Shown in pieces: positions 1 to 9,260 of a stretch of 64,000 nucleotides of DNA. Positions within the stretch are counted from its first letter, which is position 1, and the number at the start of each line of letters is the position of its first letter. The notes under the pieces were generated by a model. That model had not been told where the DNA came from and did no database searches. It was given only the letters and a program-made list of their open reading frames with translations. The translations under genes and the position numbers were made by a program. Source of the stretch: JANQOH01 sp965201115 (lineage in GTDB: Bacteria; Pseudomonadota; Alphaproteobacteria; UBA7887); contig OZ241745.1 of assembly GCA_965201115.1 (NCBI GenBank), positions 372,001-436,000 of the forward strand, read 5' to 3'.

Positions 1-1496
1 CTCCGGCGCCGCGGCGGCGAAATCTACCAGCAGGGCGCGCAGATTCCGCAGCCCCGGCGCCTCGAACTCGATCTCCGCCAGTTCCTCGGCGAACTCGGGC
101 AGCAGCCCGGGGTGGTTCAGCATGGCGATGAGCATCAGCCGCTCGAGCCGCTCGCCGTCGCCGGGAGGCGCGGCGATTTCCTCGAAGCCGCGCGCCGCCC
201 AGGCGTTTTGCCGGCGCGAATCGCGGCGGCGCGGCGTGCGGAAGGCGGCGTCGAAGCGGGCGCGGAACGCGGCGCCGTAGGCCGCGCGCACGCGCGGGTC
301 GGCGATTTCGGCGATGCGCTTGTCGATCTCGCGCAGCAGGCCGGCGCGGCGTTCGGGCGTGTCGGCGCGCTTGCCGGCGGCAACGCCCCGCCACGCCACC
401 TCGACGAGCGGGACGGCGGCGTCGAGGCGCTCGCGCAGCGCGCCGGCGCCGGCGCGCGCGACAAGGCTGTCCGGGTCCTCGCCGTCGGGCAGAAAGGCGA
501 AGGCGAGCGAGCGCCCCGGCGCGAGCAGCGGCAGGGCGCGTTCGGCGGCGCGCCGCGCGGCGGCGCGCCCCGCGCGGTCGCCGTCGAGGCACAGCACGGG
601 CTCCGCCGCCAGCCGCCACAGCGCCGCCAGGTGGTCCTCGGTCACCGCCGTCCCCAGCGGCGCCACGGCGTGCGCGATGCCCGCCTGCGCCAGCGCGATG
701 ACGTCCATATAGCCCTCGCACACGACAACCGTTCCGGCTTCGCGCGCGGGCCGGCGCGCGCCCGCCAGGTTGTAGAGCGTGCGGCGTTTGCGGAAGAGCG
801 GCGATTCCGGCGAGTTGATGTATTTCGGCTCGGCGCCGCCGAGGCTGCGGGCGCCGAACCCCACCGCGCGGCCCGCGCCGTCGCCGATGGGAAACACAAC
901 GCGGCCGCGAAAAAAATCGTAGGGGCGGCCGTCGTCGGGGCGGCGCACAAGCCCGGCGTCGCACGCGGTTTCGACCGGCACGCCCTCGCCCTCCAGCACT
1001 TGCGCCAGCGCCCGCCCCGACGCCGGCGCGTAGCCCAGTCGAAAGCGCGAGATCGTCTCCGCGCCCAGGCCGCGGGCGGCGCACCAGCGCGCGCCGTCGG
1101 GCTCCCCGGGCCGCGCCAGCGCGCGCGCGAACCAGCCGGCGGCGAATTCCAGCACTTCCTGTATGCCGTCGAGGCGCCGCGCCTCGGCGCGCGCTTCGGG
1201 CGTGCGCTCCGGCATCGCCAGCCCCGCCTCGCCGGCAAGCCGCTCCACCGCCTCGGGGAACGCCAGCCCGTCGTTCTGCTGGCGAACGCAATGACGTCGC
1301 CATGCGCGCCGCAGCCGAAGCAATGGAAAAAGCCCTTGTCGTCGTTGACCGTGAACGACGGGGTCTTTTCGTTGTGGAAGGGACAGAGGCCGACATGCCG
1401 GCGACCGCGCCGGATCAGACGCACCGAGCGCCCGATGCGCTCGCTCAGGCCGACGCGGGCGCGGATTTCGTCGAGAAAACGCGGCGGAAAGCTCAT
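1..1496 (-). CDS. dnaG: DNA primase DnaG, 3' end outside window, apparent frameshift
   Basis: Primase makes the RNA primers for replication. The N-terminus has the CHC2 zinc-binding domain (Cys38, His41, Cys59, Cys62 in CPFH and FHCFGCG). The frame that opens at 1496 reads correctly to GDVIAF and then turns to low-complexity sequence. The rest of the enzyme is in another frame from about 1287 down to base 1: VRQQNDGLAFPEAVERL, then the TOPRIM motifs EGYMDVIAL, LDGDRAG and DGEDPD, with no stop. The break lies at about 1284-1289, where one copy of a tandem GTTC seems to be missing (4-base deletion). dnaG is essential, so this is either a sequencing or assembly error or a real lesion. The start ATG overlaps the stop of yqeY (ATGA), so the two are probably translationally coupled. 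The C-terminal helicase-binding domain is beyond the window. Confidence 0.9.
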
Positions 1497-1996
1497 GCGC
1501 CGCCGGCGAGGCGGCGCTTGACCAGCCGGCTCGCGGCGGCGAAGTCCATGCGCCCGGCATGGCGTTTTCTCAGCGCCGCCATTGCGCGTCCGGCGTCCTT
1601 GAGCGACCGGGCGCCGCTGTCGGCGATGGCTTCGGCGATGGCGCGCGCGGTTTCCGATTCGTCCAGAGGCGCCGGCAGATAGGTTCCGATACAGTCGATT
1701 TCCGCGGCTTCGCGGGCGGCCAGGTCGTCGCGGCCCTCGCGGCGGTAGATGGCGGCCGAATCGCGGCGCTGGCTCACCATGCCCGAAAGCATATGGAGAA
1801 TTTCCGGGTCGCCGACGCCGTCCTCCGCGCCGGCGCCGCGGGCGGCGGCGTCGCGGTCTTCCAGCGCCGCCAGTATCAGCCGCAAGGCCGCGGCGCGCGC
1901 CGCGGCGTCGGCGCGCGCCGCCTTGCTCTTGCCGCTTGCGGCCTGCTCGAGTGCCTCCTTGAGATCGACGGCGAAACGCTTGCGCAGGGCGATCAT
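1493..1996 (-). CDS. yqeY: GatB/YqeY domain protein
   Basis: A 167-residue protein of the YqeY family, which resembles the tRNA-binding tail domain of GatB in the Asp/Glu-tRNA amidotransferase. Typical features are the N-terminal LKEAL start, the R-x-I-L-AAL segment, a middle IYRREGRDDLAARE stretch, and the C-terminal MAALRKRHAGRMDFAAASRLVKRRL. The length is normal for the family. Its exact biochemical role is not established. It is upstream of dnaG and overlaps it by 4 bases, and it is divergent from carA. The yqeY-dnaG order beside carAB is a common alphaproteobacterial arrangement. Confidence 0.93.
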   Translation of the reverse strand: MIALRKRFAVDLKEALEQAASGKSKAARADAAARAAALRLILAALEDRDAAARGAGAEDGVGDPEILHMLSGMVSQRRDSAAIYRREGRDDLAAREAAEIDCIGTYLPAPLDESETARAIAEAIADSGARSLKDAGRAMAALRKRHAGRMDFAAASRLVKRRLAGGA

Positions 1997-2061
1997 GGCT
2001 TGCGCTTCCCCCCGTTGCCGCGCCGGCGGCGCGCGGCCGCTTCGACCGTCCGATTGCGCGC

Positions 2062-2090
2062 TTGACGCCGCGCGGCGCGGCTTCTATCGT
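2062..2090 (+). promoter_or_regulatory. Candidate sigma70-type promoter of carAB
   Basis: TTGACG at 2062-2067 and TATCGT at 2085-2090 are separated by 17 bases, close to the sigma70 consensus. They lie about 60 bases upstream of the chosen carA ATG. The TTG of the -35 box is also the first possible carA start codon in frame, which argues that the longer reading of carA is not translated. Inferred from spacing and sequence only. Confidence 0.5.
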
Positions 2091-2148
2091 GCGCCGCGCC
2101 GGCCGCCGGTTTCAACCCCCCAACGCCTTAGCCGCGGCGCCAATCGCC

Positions 2149-3330
2149 ATGCCGAACCGCGAACGCGCCGCGAGCTCCGCCACGGAAGCCCGGCAAACCG
2201 CCGTCCTTGTGCTTGCCGGCGGCGCCGCGATCCGCGGGCGCGGCATGGGCGCCGCGGGCCGCGCCGTCGGCGAGCTGTGCTTCAACACATCCATGACCGG
2301 CTATCAGGAAATCGTCACCGACCCGTCCTATGCCGGCCAAATCATGGCGTTCACCTTTCCGCATATCGGCAATGTCGGCGCCAACGCCGAGGATGTCGAG
2401 GCCGCCCGCCCCGCCGCGCGGGGCTGCGTGCTCCGCGCGCCCGTCGGCGCGCCGTCGAACTGGCGCGCCGCCGCGCGCTTCGACGCCTGGCTCGCGGCCC
2501 GGGGCGTGCCGGCGATCGCCGGGATAGACACGCGCGCGCTCACGCGCCTTGTGCGCGCGCAGAACGCGCCGACCGCCGTTCTCGTTCACGACCCCGCGGG
2601 CGCGTTCGACGGGGCGTTCGACTCCGGCGCCCTTGCCGCCGAGGCGGCCGCGTGGCCCGGCCTGGCGGGCATGGATCTGGCGCGCGAGGTTTCGACGCGC
2701 GAGGCCTATTCGTGGACCGAAACGCAATGGACCCGCGGCGCGGGCTACGGCGCGCAGGCGGCGCCGCGCCGCCATGTCGTCGCCGTGGATTACGGCGCCA
2801 AGCGCAACATCCTGCGCTGCCTCGCCTCCGCCGGCTGCCGCGTCACGGTCGTGCCGGCGCAAACGCCGGCGGCGGAGATACTGGCCCGGCGGCCCGACGG
2901 CGTCTTTCTGTCGAACGGCCCCGGGGATCCGGCGGCGACCGGCGCCTGGGCCGCGCCCGTAATCCGCGAACTGATCGATTCCGGCGTGCCGATTTTCGGC
3001 ATATGCCTGGGCTGCCAACTGCTGGCGCTGGCGCTCGGCGCGCGCACGGTCAAGATGCGCCAGGGCCACCGCGGCGCCAACCATCCGGTGCGCGAACTCG
3101 CCACCGGCCGCGTGGAGATAACGAGCCAAAACCACGGCTTCGCCATCGACGCCGACAGCCTGCCGGCGGGCGTCGCCGTCACCCATGCGTCGCTTTTCGA
3201 CGGCACGCCGGAGGGGGTCGGCGTCGCCGGCAAGCCGGTGTTCGGCGTGCAGTACCACCCCGAGGCGTCGCCGGGGCCGCGCGACAGCCGCTATCTCTTC
3301 GACCGCTTCGCCGCGGCGATGGACGGCTGA
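2149..3330 (+). CDS. carA: Carbamoyl phosphate synthase small subunit
   Basis: Glutaminase subunit that releases ammonia from glutamine for CarB, at the head of the arginine and pyrimidine pathways. The ATG at 2149 gives 393 residues with TAVLVLAGG close to the N-terminus, as in family members; the longer TTG frame overlaps a likely promoter. The N-terminal CPSase domain shows GELCFNTSMTGYQEIVTDPS. The C-terminal class I glutaminase domain has the nucleophile in GICLGCQ (Cys286) and His370/Glu372 in QYHPEAS, plus the SNGPGDP loop. carB starts 6 bases after the stop, so the two form one operon. Confidence 0.97.
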   Translation: MPNRERAASSATEARQTAVLVLAGGAAIRGRGMGAAGRAVGELCFNTSMTGYQEIVTDPSYAGQIMAFTFPHIGNVGANAEDVEAARPAARGCVLRAPVGAPSNWRAAARFDAWLAARGVPAIAGIDTRALTRLVRAQNAPTAVLVHDPAGAFDGAFDSGALAAEAAAWPGLAGMDLAREVSTREAYSWTETQWTRGAGYGAQAAPRRHVVAVDYGAKRNILRCLASAGCRVTVVPAQTPAAEILARRPDGVFLSNGPGDPAATGAWAAPVIRELIDSGVPIFGICLGCQLLALALGARTVKMRQGHRGANHPVRELATGRVEITSQNHGFAIDADSLPAGVAVTHASLFDGTPEGVGVAGKPVFGVQYHPEASPGPRDSRYLFDRFAAAMDG

Positions 3331-3336
3331 GCGCCG

Positions 3337-6300
3337 ATGCCGAAACGCACGGACATCGAATCGATACTGATCATCGGCGCCGGCCCCATCGTGATCGGGC
3401 AGGCGTGCGAGTTCGACTATTCGGGCGCGCAAGCGTGCAAGGCGCTGCGCGAGGAGGGCTACCGCGTCGTCCTGGTCAACTCGAACCCGGCGACGATCAT
3501 GACCGACCCCGATCTGGCGGACGCGACCTATGTGGAGCCCATCGCGCCGGCCGTGGTGGAGCGCATACTGGCGCGCGAGAAGCCGCAGGCGCTGCTGCCG
3601 ACGATGGGCGGCCAGACGGCGCTCAACACGGCGTTCGCGCTGGCCGAATCGGGCGCGCTGGAGGCGCACGGCGTGGAGCTGATCGGCGCCGACCGGGCGG
3701 CCATCGCCAAGGCCGAGGACCGCGACCTGTTCGGCGCCGCCATGGCCCGCATCGGCTTGGAAACGCCGCGCGGCGCCACGGCGGGAACCCTCGACGCGGC
3801 CCGCGCCGTGCTGGCGGAGATCGGCCTTCCGGCCATCGTCCGCCCGTCCTTCACACTCGGCGGCTCCGGCGGCGGCGTGGCGTGGAACCGCGCCGACTTC
3901 GACGCCGCGGTCGCGCACGGCCTCGAAGCCTCGCCCATCGGCGAGGTTCTGGTCGAGGAATCGGTCGCCGGCTGGAAGGAATTCGAGATGGAAGTGGTCC
4001 GCGACCGCGCCGACAACGGCATCGTCGTCTGCTCCATCGAGAACATCGACCCGATGGGCGTGCATACCGGCGACAGCGTGACCGTGGCCCCCGCGCTCAC
4101 GCTCACCGACAAGGAATACCAGATCATGCGCGACGCCTCGCTGGCGGTGCTGCGCGAGATCGGCGTGGAAACCGGCGGCTCCAACGTCCAGTTCGCCATC
4201 GACCCGAAAACCGGGCGCATGGTCGTCATCGAGATGAACCCGCGCGTTTCGCGCTCGAGCGCGCTGGCCTCGAAGGCGACCGGCTTTCCCATCGCCAGGG
4301 TGGCGTCGAAACTCGCCGTCGGCCTCACACTCGACGAAGTGGCCAACGACATCACGGGAACGACGCCGGCCTCGTTCGAGCCGACCATCGACTACGTGGT
4401 CACGAAGATCCCGCGGTTCGCGTTCGAGAAGTTCCCAGGCGCCGCGCCCGCGCTCACCACGGCGATGAAATCGGTCGGCGAGGCGATGGCGATCGGGCGC
4501 ACCTTCGCCGAATCGCTGCAAAAGGCGCTGTGCTCGCTGGAGACCGGCCTGGCGGGGCTCGACGATACGCCCATCCCCGGCTACCGGCCCGGCGGCGACC
4601 GCGCGGCCATCGCCGCCGCGCTGGGCCGGCAAACGCCCGACCGCCTGCTCATCGTCGCGCAAGCCTTCCGCGAGGGCCTGTCGGTGGAAGAGGTTCACGA
4701 GGCCGCGCGCTACGACCCGTGGTTCCTGCGCGAAATCGCCGCGTTGGTGGAAACCGAACGCGCGGTGCGCGAAAACGGCCTGCCGACCGACGCCGAGGGC
4801 CTGCGCGACCTCAAGAAACAGGGCTTTTCCGACGCCCGGCTGGCGGCGCTCGCCGGCCTGTCGGAAGAGGAAACAGCCGCGCGCCGCGCCGCGCTCGGCG
4901 TCCGCCCGGTGTTCAAGCGCGTCGATACCTGCGCCGCCGAGTTCGACGCGCAAACGCCCTATCTCTACTCCACCTACGACGGAACCGGCGACCTGGCGGA
5001 ATGCGAGGCGTGGCCCAGTGATCGCCGGAAAATCATGATCCTGGGCGGCGGCCCCAACCGTATCGGCCAGGGAATCGAGTTCGACTATTGCTGCGTCCAC
5101 GCGGCCTACAGCCTGCGCGAAGCGGGCTTCGAAACCGCGATGGTCAACTGCAACCCTGAGACCGTATCGACCGATTACGACACCTCCGACCGCCTGTATT
5201 TCGAGCCGCTGACGGCGGAGTGCGTTATCGAGATCGCGCGCGTCGAGGCGTCGCGCGGCGCGCTGGCGGGGTTGGCGGCGCAGTTCGGCGGGCAGACGCC
5301 GCTCAAGCTCGCGCGCCGGCTCGAGGCCGCGGGGCTGCCCATCGCGGGCACCGCGCCCGACGCCATCGACCTGGCGGAAGACCGCATGCGCTTTCAGCGC
5401 CTGCTCGCCGGCCTCGGCATGGCGCAGCCGCCGGGCGGCGCCTGCCGCGCCGTGAGCGAAGCGGTCGAAATCGCCGAACGGGTGGGCTTCCCCGTGCTCG
5501 TCCGCCCGTCATACGTGCTCGGCGGGCGGGCGATGGAGATCGTGCGCGACCGCGAAAGCCTCGAACGCTACGTCGCCGAGGCGGCGCGCCTGTTCGGCGA
5601 CGCGCCGATCCTAATCGACAGGTTCCTGTCGGACGCGGTGGAGGTGGATGTCGATGCGCTGTGCGACGGCGAGGACGCATATGTCGCGGGCATCATGGAG
5701 CATATCGAGGAAGCGGGCATCCACTCGGGCGATTCCGCGTGTTCGCTGCCGCCCTATTCGCTCGGCGCGGAAACGATCGCGCGCATCGAGGCCCAAACCG
5801 CGGCGCTGGCCCGCGCGCTCGGCGTGCGGGGGCTGATAAACGTGCAATTCGCGGTACAGGACGCCGCCGGCGCGGCGCCGGAAATCCATGTCATCGAAGC
5901 CAACCCGCGCGCCAGCCGCACCGTGCCTTTCGTCGCCAAGGCCACCGGCGTGCCAATCGCCGGCCTGGCGGCGCGCATCATGGCCGGCGCGCGCCTCGCC
6001 GACCTGGACATCGCCCCGCGAAAAGGGCGCGCGGTCGCGGTCAAGGAGGCGGTCTTCCCGTTCGCGCGCTTCCCCGGCGTCGACGTGCTGCTGGGGCCGG
6101 AGATGAAATCGACCGGCGAAGCGATGGGGCTCGACGCGGATTTCGGGCGCGCCTTCGCCAAGTCGCAACTGGCCGCGGGGATCGACCTTCCCGACGCGGG
6201 AACGGTGTTCATCTCGGTGCGCGACAACGACAAGAGCGCGATGGCGCCGCTCGGGCGCCGGCTGGCCGGGATGGGGTTTTCCCTGATCGCCACCGGCGGA

Positions 6301-6588
6301 ACGGCCGCCTATTTGCGCGGCGCCGGCCTGGATGTGACGCGCATCGCCAAGGTCAGCGAGGGCCGCCCGCACCTGGTGGACGCAATCTCCGACGGCGAGG
6401 TCGCGCTGATCTTCAACACCACCGAGGGCCGGCAGGCTATCGCCGATTCATACAGCCTGCGCCGCGCCGCGCTCATGCACGGCGTCCCGTATTACACCAC
6501 GGTCGCCGGCAGCCGCGCCGCCGTGGCCGCCATAGCCGCCCGCCGCCGCGGCCCGCTGGAGGTCGCCTCGCTGCAATCCTACGTCTGA
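3337..6588 (+). CDS. carB: Carbamoyl phosphate synthase large subunit
   Basis: Makes carbamoyl phosphate from bicarbonate, ammonia and two ATP. At 1083 residues it has the full family length and two homologous ATP-grasp halves: the first opens with GAGPIVIGQACEFDYSGAQA, the second with GGGPNRIGQGIEFDYCC. Both contain the ATP-grasp signatures (RPSFTLGGSGGG and RPSYVLGGRAME; VIEMNPRVSRSSAL and VIEANPRASRTVPF). The last 130 or so residues form the MGS-like allosteric domain (FSLIATGGTAAYLRGAGLDV). It is cotranscribed with carA at a 6-base gap. No frameshift or truncation was seen. Confidence 0.98.
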   Translation: MPKRTDIESILIIGAGPIVIGQACEFDYSGAQACKALREEGYRVVLVNSNPATIMTDPDLADATYVEPIAPAVVERILAREKPQALLPTMGGQTALNTAFALAESGALEAHGVELIGADRAAIAKAEDRDLFGAAMARIGLETPRGATAGTLDAARAVLAEIGLPAIVRPSFTLGGSGGGVAWNRADFDAAVAHGLEASPIGEVLVEESVAGWKEFEMEVVRDRADNGIVVCSIENIDPMGVHTGDSVTVAPALTLTDKEYQIMRDASLAVLREIGVETGGSNVQFAIDPKTGRMVVIEMNPRVSRSSALASKATGFPIARVASKLAVGLTLDEVANDITGTTPASFEPTIDYVVTKIPRFAFEKFPGAAPALTTAMKSVGEAMAIGRTFAESLQKALCSLETGLAGLDDTPIPGYRPGGDRAAIAAALGRQTPDRLLIVAQAFREGLSVEEVHEAARYDPWFLREIAALVETERAVRENGLPTDAEGLRDLKKQGFSDARLAALAGLSEEETAARRAALGVRPVFKRVDTCAAEFDAQTPYLYSTYDGTGDLAECEAWPSDRRKIMILGGGPNRIGQGIEFDYCCVHAAYSLREAGFETAMVNCNPETVSTDYDTSDRLYFEPLTAECVIEIARVEASRGALAGLAAQFGGQTPLKLARRLEAAGLPIAGTAPDAIDLAEDRMRFQRLLAGLGMAQPPGGACRAVSEAVEIAERVGFPVLVRPSYVLGGRAMEIVRDRESLERYVAEAARLFGDAPILIDRFLSDAVEVDVDALCDGEDAYVAGIMEHIEEAGIHSGDSACSLPPYSLGAETIARIEAQTAALARALGVRGLINVQFAVQDAAGAAPEIHVIEANPRASRTVPFVAKATGVPIAGLAARIMAGARLADLDIAPRKGRAVAVKEAVFPFARFPGVDVLLGPEMKSTGEAMGLDADFGRAFAKSQLAAGIDLPDAGTVFISVRDNDKSAMAPLGRRLAGMGFSLIATGGTAAYLRGAGLDVTRIAKVSEGRPHLVDAISDGEVALIFNTTEGRQAIADSYSLRRAALMHGVPYYTTVAGSRAAVAAIAARRRGPLEVASLQSYV

Positions 6589-6597
6589 CCCCGGCGC

Positions 6598-7065
6598 CTA
6601 CGGCGCGGGTTCGGCCTCCGATTCGTCGTCTTCGTCGGGCGCGCGATCGAGAGCGATTACCGCGGACAACGCGCCTTCCTGCCGCGCCACGCGCTGCTCG
6701 AGATCGGCGGCGCGCTTGTCTTGCATCTCCTCCTCGCTCTCGAGCGCATCCACGCGGGTCTCGAGCCCGTCCATGCGCCCTTGGTGTTCGATCTGGCCTT
6801 CCCGCAGAACGCGCTGCCCCTGTTCGAGGTTGTCCAGCCCGGTTCGCATCCCGGTTTGCATCGTGTCCACCTTGGCGTCCACCGCATCCACCTTGGCGCT
6901 CAATTTGCCCATTTCGACCTGCATCTCGCTCATATCGCCGCGCAATACGTTCATTTCGGCCCGCAGTGCATCGATATCCGCGCGCAGCATCACGGCCACG
7001 CCGAGCATCGGCGCCCCCAAGGCAACGGCGCAGCCGATAATCGTAAGTCTGTCCGCAACGCTCAT
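6598..7065 (-). CDS. Membrane-anchored coiled-coil protein, unknown function
   Basis: A 155-residue protein with one N-terminal membrane segment (about residues 7-27, LTIIGCAVALGAPMLGVAVM) followed by a long heptad-rich coiled coil (MRADIDALRAEM through LEQRVARQE) and an acidic Pro/Glu tail. The ATG at 7065 is preferred over one nine codons upstream because GGGGAGG lies just before it. The topology suggests a short anchor with a cytoplasmic or periplasmic rod. It resembles the short bacterial coiled-coil/TM proteins of the DUF1640/CCDC90 type, as does the protein at 9000-9260, but no specific function can be assigned. Its 3' end converges on carB with a 9-base gap. Confidence 0.75.
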   Translation of the reverse strand: MSVADRLTIIGCAVALGAPMLGVAVMLRADIDALRAEMNVLRGDMSEMQVEMGKLSAKVDAVDAKVDTMQTGMRTGLDNLEQGQRVLREGQIEHQGRMDGLETRVDALESEEEMQDKRAADLEQRVARQEGALSAVIALDRAPDEDDESEAEPAP

Positions 7066-7172
7066 GATGCGCCTCCCCAGCGTCCTCAAGATGGCGACGA
7101 CCGTTCCGTCGCGCTCGCCCGACCGTAGCGGCCGCAGGCCGCGGGCGCAAGGCCCTGCTCAGGCCCCGGGGG

Positions 7173-8765
7173 TCATGGGGCGGGCGCGCGTTTTTCCATG
7201 TTCCAGAAGAAGGGGACGGGGGATTCGATCATCCCGGCGAGCTCGTCGCGATAGGCTATGGGGTTGAACCATTGGCCGAAATTGCCGTAAGCGACGATCT
7301 CGTAGGCGCGCCGCTGCACCGCCTCCGCCAGCGCGCGCCGCTCACCCGGCCCCGCTGCCCGCGCGAAACGGTCGCGCAACGCCTCGATCTCCGGATCGCA
7401 AGGCCACCCGAACCACGCGCGCTCGAGACAACCCCCGGAAACCCCGATATTCGCAACGGGGTTGGCGATGTCGGCGGCCATGGCCCAAGTCGTAAAGACG
7501 TTCCATCCGCCCTGTTCGACGGGGTCGCTGACGGCGCGGCGCGAGGTGAGCGTGCTCCAGTCCATCGCCTGAAGCTCCGCCTCGAAGCCGATCTCCCGCA
7601 ACAGGCGCGCCGTCACCAGCGCCGCCCCGCTGTTGATCGGTATGTCCGTAGCCTGCAACACCACCACGCGGTGGCCCGCATATCCCGATTCCGCCACCAG
7701 CGCCCGCGCGCGCTCCATGTCCCGCGCCCGCAGCGCCTCCGAACCTGCATCGCTCTCGAGCGGCGTTCCGCAGCCGAAATACGCCGCGCAGGTCCGGTAG
7801 TAAGCCGGGTTGCCCACCGTCGCTTGCAAATACTCCGTCTGATCCAGAGCCCACAAAACCGCCCGCCGCGCCCGCGCATCGTCGAAAGGAGGCAAGCGAT
7901 GGTTCAGACGCACCCAGCCCTGATTGCCCAGCCGGTCCAGCGTCCGCACCGAAACGCCCGGAGACGCTTCCATGACCGGCAGAAGATCGTGCGGCGGAAG
8001 CTCGAAATAGTCGATCTCCCCCCCGATCAGCGCATTCATCGCCGTCGCCGCGTCGGGGATGTAGTGCCACTCCACGCGCTCGACCTTCGCGACCTTGCCC
8101 CCGGCCGCGAACGAAGGCGGCTCGGCCCGCGGAACATAGGCCGGGTTGCGCACATACACCGCCCGCGCCCCCGGAACCCACTCGTCGGCGGCGAATATAA
8201 ACGGCCCCGAACCCACGGTTTCGGGAACCTGCTCGAACGGGTCCGTCGCCGCCAGCCGTTCGGGCATCATGAACGGCACATTGGACGAAATCTTGCCGAG
8301 CGATTGCAGCACCAGCCCGTAAGGCGCCGCCAGCGTGAGCGCGAATGTGCGGTCGTCGATGACGGCGAGGCTTTCGGTCGCGTCCATGAGCTTTTGGCCC
8401 ATGCCGTCGCGGGCGCCCCAGCGGCGGATGGAGGCGACGCAATCGGCGGCGGTCACCGGCGCGCCGTCGTGCCACGCGAGGCCCTCGCGCAGGCGGAAGG
8501 TCCACGCGAGGCCGTCGGCGCTGACGGTCCAGTCCTCGACCATCTGGGGCCGGGGCCGGAGGTGTTCGTCGAGCGCGAACAGCGTGTCGTAGATCATGTA
8601 GCCGTGGTTGCGGCTGATATAGGCGGTGGTCCAAATGGGGTCGAGGTTCTTGAGGTCGGCGTGCGGAACGATGCGCAAGACCGCCCCGTCCTGCGCCCCC
8701 GCGCCCCCCACCGCGCCCGCGAGCGCAATCCACGCCGCCGCCGCGCAACGCCTCCATGCCGTCAT
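7173..8765 (-). CDS. ABC transporter substrate-binding protein, family 5 (peptide/opine type)
   Basis: A periplasmic binding protein of the DppA/OppA class (SBP_bac_5), 530 residues. The start at 8765 is chosen because AAGGAGGA stands upstream and a clear signal peptide follows (MTAWRRCAAAAWIALAG, cleavage near GAGAQ). Family features are LKNLDPIWTTAY, the IYDTLFALDEHLRPRPQM segment, WTFRLREGLAWHDGAPVTA, and a mature chain of normal length. No permease or ATPase gene is adjacent, so the transporter partners are elsewhere or it works as an orphan receptor. The ligand cannot be read from sequence. Confidence 0.93.
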   Translation of the reverse strand: MTAWRRCAAAAWIALAGAVGGAGAQDGAVLRIVPHADLKNLDPIWTTAYISRNHGYMIYDTLFALDEHLRPRPQMVEDWTVSADGLAWTFRLREGLAWHDGAPVTAADCVASIRRWGARDGMGQKLMDATESLAVIDDRTFALTLAAPYGLVLQSLGKISSNVPFMMPERLAATDPFEQVPETVGSGPFIFAADEWVPGARAVYVRNPAYVPRAEPPSFAAGGKVAKVERVEWHYIPDAATAMNALIGGEIDYFELPPHDLLPVMEASPGVSVRTLDRLGNQGWVRLNHRLPPFDDARARRAVLWALDQTEYLQATVGNPAYYRTCAAYFGCGTPLESDAGSEALRARDMERARALVAESGYAGHRVVVLQATDIPINSGAALVTARLLREIGFEAELQAMDWSTLTSRRAVSDPVEQGGWNVFTTWAMAADIANPVANIGVSGGCLERAWFGWPCDPEIEALRDRFARAAGPGERRALAEAVQRRAYEIVAYGNFGQWFNPIAYRDELAGMIESPVPFFWNMEKRAPAP

Positions 8766-8999
8766 GGCCGTGTCCTCCTTCCCGGTTTCGGGGGCGCCGG
8801 CGGCCCTTCGGGGGGCGTTTCGCGTGCCCTTGACCGTCCCTTGCCAACACGATAATATCAAGCGTCACCGACACAGACTGTTCGGCGGTTGCTTCCCGGG
8901 ACCGTCGGCATCTTCTTCTCCGGTGCTTCATATGCATTTTGGCGAAGTGACAGCGTTCCCGGGAGACGAGTCACCATCGATAGCCTTTGGGGGAATAAC

Positions 9000-9260
9000 A
9001 TGGTCATGGCGAACAAGCGGACAATAATCGGGTTCGACACCTTGGCGGCGGCGCACGCGCTCGAAGAAGCGGGCGTCGAGCGCCGGGAAGCCGAAGCGCA
9101 CGCAAACGTCATAGCGGGGGCCGTCGCTGGCGGCGGTCCGGTCACGAGGGCGGAGTTTGCCGAGTTCGAGACCCGCCTCACCGTTCGCCTTTACGGCGGA
9201 TTTGCGGTTCTCGGCGCATTGGTGGCCGCGCTGATCACCGCGCTCGATCTGCTCTCATAA
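9000..9260 (+). CDS. Small membrane protein, CCDC90/DUF1640-like
   Basis: An 86-residue protein. It begins with the pattern typical of DUF1640/CCDC90-type proteins (GFDTLAAAHALEEAGVERRE, then AEAHANVIAGAV), has only a very short central linker, and ends in one membrane helix (LYGGFAVLGALVAALITALD). The start at 9000 is supported by GGGGGA seven bases upstream; a second in-frame ATG is at 9006. The family is usually longer because of a central coiled coil, which here is almost absent. The last 26 bases overlap the convergent hydrolase gene. Function is unknown. Confidence 0.7.
   Translation: MVMANKRTIIGFDTLAAAHALEEAGVERREAEAHANVIAGAVAGGGPVTRAEFAEFETRLTVRLYGGFAVLGALVAALITALDLLS

Noticed and set aside
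2062..2148. TTG-initiated extension of carA
   Set aside because: The TTG is part of a likely -35 box and the extra residues do not fit the family N-terminus.
2128..5100. A 990-codon open frame antisense to carAB
   Set aside because: It is a GC-driven shadow of two certain genes, with low-complexity Gly/Arg/Ala content and no domain.
7090..7172. GCGGCC-TGC-GGCCGC stem as a terminator of the binding-protein gene
   Set aside because: The stem is plausible but has no T-tract, and such palindromes are frequent by chance at this GC content.
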